Shown: piece after piece, positions 62,066 to 64,000 of the stretch
Layout: every line of letters starts with the position of its first letter
How positions within the stretch are numbered: the stretch's first letter is position 1
Assembly: GCA_003167415.1 (NCBI GenBank)
Contig: PMTF01000009.1
Location: forward strand, 242,065-306,064
Length of the DNA: 64,000 bases
Reading direction: 5' to 3'
Source of the DNA: Acidimicrobiaceae bacterium
Lineage (GTDB): Bacteria; Actinomycetota; Acidimicrobiia; Acidimicrobiales; RAAP-2
Position numbers and translations under genes: made by a program
Notes under the pieces: model-generated
Databases searched by the model: none
Seen by the model: only the letters and a program-made list of their open reading frames with translations
What the model was told of the DNA's origin: nothing

Positions 62066-63288
62066 TCAGGCGTCGACCAGTGCCACCGCCTTGTGGTGAT
62101 GGTCTTCAAGTTGCCGACGGGTCATGAGGAGCGCAGCTATCCCGTCGCCGACCGCCGAGCCCAGTTGCTTGGTCGACCCTGAACGCACGTCGCCGGCGGC
62201 GAAGACGCCAGGCATGGATGTCTCCATCGTGGCACTGGTCAAGAGGAATCCGCCGGCGTCACGCTCCACGGCGTCACCGAGGAAGGCGCTGTTCGGCTTC
62301 AAGCCGATGAAGACGAAGGCGGCGGCGGCGGGGAAACGGTGAATCTCTCCGCTGTCGTGGTCGCGGGCGACGACGGCGGCGAATATGCCACGCTCACCTT
62401 CCAGCTCGACGATGTCCACACCGGTGTGAATGATGAACTGGGGATCGGATCGCACCCGCTCCTGAAGAACGGGCGAAGCAGTCAGGTCGGAACGGGCCAG
62501 CACCCGTACCCGCTTGGCGAACTCGGACAGGTGCAGCCCCTCCTCGAGGGCTGAGTTGCCGCCTCCGATGACGACAACCTCGTCGGCTCCTTTGTAGAAG
62601 GGCCCGTCACAGGTGGCGCAGAAATGGACGCCGGCCCCGATGAGGTCGTCCTCGCCGGGGACGTCAAGGCGCCGGTACGTCGAACCCGTGGCCACGATGA
62701 CGGCATGAGAGGTGAGCTGCTGCCCAGTTGACAAGGACGTCACCAGGTCATCGCCATCGTGCTCCACGCCACTTACCGACACGGCCGAAAGGAGTTCCAC
62801 GCCGTAACGACGGGCCTGGGAAATGAACCGCTCGGCCAACTCGTCCCCGGAGATCCCGTCGGGGAACCCCGGGTAGTTGTCGATTCGGTCGCTGATCGCG
62901 GCCTGTCCGCCGAGGGCATTGGCATCGACGACGACGGCGTCGATGCCTTCCCGGGCGGCGTAGATGGCGGCGGCCAGGCCGGCCGGTCCACCGCCGACGA
63001 TGACGAGGTCGTAGGCGGACCGGTCGGCTTCGAGGGTGAGTCCAATACGGCGGGCCAGGGCTTCGTCGCTCGGGTTCACCTCGTGGGATCCGTCTGCGTA
63101 GACGACCGTGGGGATGATCTGCCCGCCGTCCTGCAGCTCCTTGATGTGTTCAATAGCCTCGGGGTGCTCGTCGACGTCGACGTATTCGTACGAGACCCGG
63201 TGGGCGGCGAGAACTTCTTCACTCGCTTGCAGTGGGGGCACCACGGGGCCCCGTACACGCTGAGGGTGGGAACGTCGGCGGAGGTCAT
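62066..63288 (-). pseudogene. trxB: Glutaredoxin-thioredoxin reductase fusion with a one-base frameshift
   Basis: The ATG at 63288 begins TLSVYGAPWCPHCKRVKKF, a glutaredoxin/mycoredoxin start with the CPHC active site. Near 63208-63216 the frame is lost by about one missing base (TTCTC for TTCCTC). In the other frame it continues LAAHRVSYEYVDVDEHPEAI, then the thioredoxin reductase: VGGGPAGLAAAIYAAREGID, HFCATCDGPF with the redox CxxC, VVIGGGNSALEEGLHL for NADPH and GVFAAGDVR near the C-terminus (stop 62066). Intact it would be about 407 aa, with a built-in electron acceptor. The reductase part has no good start of its own. Confidence 0.8.
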
Positions 63289-63373
63289 AGCCCGACTTTA
63301 GGGTGATGACGACGACGAGTGAGCACGGCCCCTTGCCGTCGCTTGACGACTCTGAATCGCCGATCTGGCTCGG

Positions 63374-63859
63374 GTGTCGCTGCGTGTTGATGAACCGGAC
63401 AACACGCAATCGTTCATCTTGGGCAAGGCGGTGGCGGTCATGATCCTTTCGTTGGCGCTCTCCTACACGGTTTTCGGGCTCTTTCTCGCCGCCGTTCGGC
63501 TCTTCGCCCACCCCGTTGTCGCCTCAGCCGTCTTTCACGACGGTCCCGTACTTCTCGCGCTATTCCTCTTTGCTCCCCTCGTGGCCGGCTGGGCCATCGT
63601 GCTCGGAATAGCGGTATCAGTGAGGGCGAGTGAAGTCCGCGTCGCCCAGCAATTGGGAACGCTCGCGAGTTTTCCTATTCTTGGCGTGGTCGTGCTGCTG
63701 GCGGTCGGTATGATCCATCCGACATTTACCGTCGCACTGTTGTGTCCGGTTGGCCTGCTGGCGATCGATGCGCTCGCATTGCGACTCGCCTCTCGGATGT
63801 TCGATCGTGAGCGCCTCGTGACGGGTGCCAAGGCCACCACATCGCGACCGACTCGCTGA
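63374..63859 (+). CDS. ABC-2 type permease-like fragment (C-terminal half)
   Basis: A 161-aa hydrophobic protein with about four helices. SFILGKAVAVMILSLALSYT and VRASEVRVAQQLGTLASFPI match the second half of ABC-2 type permeases; the first half is not upstream, where a stop codon lies 20 bp or so before the GTG. It is thus probably a truncated gene. No ABC ATPase is found next to it in the window. Confidence 0.55.
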   Translation: MSLRVDEPDNTQSFILGKAVAVMILSLALSYTVFGLFLAAVRLFAHPVVASAVFHDGPVLLALFLFAPLVAGWAIVLGIAVSVRASEVRVAQQLGTLASFPILGVVVLLAVGMIHPTFTVALLCPVGLLAIDALALRLASRMFDRERLVTGAKATTSRPTR

Positions 63860-63919
63860 ACGCTTCAGCCGAGGAACTCGACTCCCGGGCATCCAGTCTC
63901 CAACGGAGAGGGGGTCACT

Positions 63920-64000
63920 GTGCCCACGGCGACCCTTAAATTGTCACGAAGATGGGGAGGAGCCATAGATCGCAGCCGCGAGTGGCAGATCGTGATGGAC
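63920..64000 (+). CDS. Start of a coding region cut by the window edge
   Basis: A GTG at 63920 with GAGAGGGGG upstream opens a frame that stays open to the end (27 codons). The start, with SRRWGGAIDRSREWQIVMD, is too short to name. It may carry on into a small membrane or extracellular protein. Confidence 0.5.
   Translation, partial: MPTATLKLSRRWGGAIDRSREWQIVMD

Overview
The window is high-GC DNA from an actinobacterium. The lineage evidence is a WhiB1-type iron-sulfur regulator beside a PdtaS-type sensor kinase (the mycobacterial Rv3219/Rv3220c arrangement), a DUF3107 protein, an actinobacterial-looking Mrp, an archaeal-like ValRS of the kind found in some actinobacteria, and several promoters placed for leaderless mRNAs. 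Acidimicrobiia is my best guess for the class, but the sequence alone does not prove it. No rRNA, tRNA, CRISPR array or phage module was found, and no stretch over 300 bases lacks a gene.

Layout 0-20 kb: a truncated DHA2-type drug exporter; etfBA behind a glycerophosphodiesterase; the divergent whiB1 promoter region and the whiB1/pdtaS pair; a PHP phosphatase; DUF3107; a dGTPase-like HD protein; a broken solo tnpB element; two SDR dehydrogenases; then a methylated-amine module (choline-kinase-like protein, 803-aa FAD/GcvT demethylase, GntR/HutC regulator, APC permease) whose two outward promoters share the operator TGTCTAKACC; then mrp divergent from a SufR-like regulator.

Layout 20-40 kb: regulators (IclR, small winged helix), a complete System I cytochrome c maturation operon ccmABCDEFGHI in which every gene touches or overlaps the next (27519 down to 21328), gmd and a glycosyltransferase, TetR, a low-molecular-weight phosphatase, a polyamine ABC transporter (potADBC) closed by an 18-bp-stem hairpin, a class III transaminase preceded by a nested inverted-repeat leader that looks like a cis-regulatory RNA, an acyl-CoA dehydrogenase, a cold shock gene with its own promoter and terminator, and cysS.

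Layout 40-64 kb: from about 39.9 kb, where cysS and valS diverge from start codons only 20 bp apart, codon choice changes (more CGG, GGG and GCC; fewer CGA, CGT and TCG). This may be an acquired block or an assembly join. It carries valS, an amidohydrolase without the usual HxH, an SDR, a three-gene branched-chain amino-acid-type ABC transporter in which both ATPases and both permeases are fused, an esterase, an Ada-AlkA/ogt alkylation repair operon, a GNAT, a flavin-binding PNPOx-like gene divergent from a PdxR/MocR regulator with AAAGTGG operators, an arylsulfatase with its TetR, a DsbA-like protein, an unrecognised 212-aa protein, a secreted esterase, and a run of damaged genes at 61.3-63.9 kb (ECF sigma C-terminal remnant, frameshifted VOC protein, frameshifted glutaredoxin-thioredoxin reductase fusion, half of an ABC-2 permease).

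Overall the genes point to a heterotrophic aerobe that oxidises fatty acids and methylated amines through ETF, makes c-type cytochromes, and imports polyamines and amino acids.
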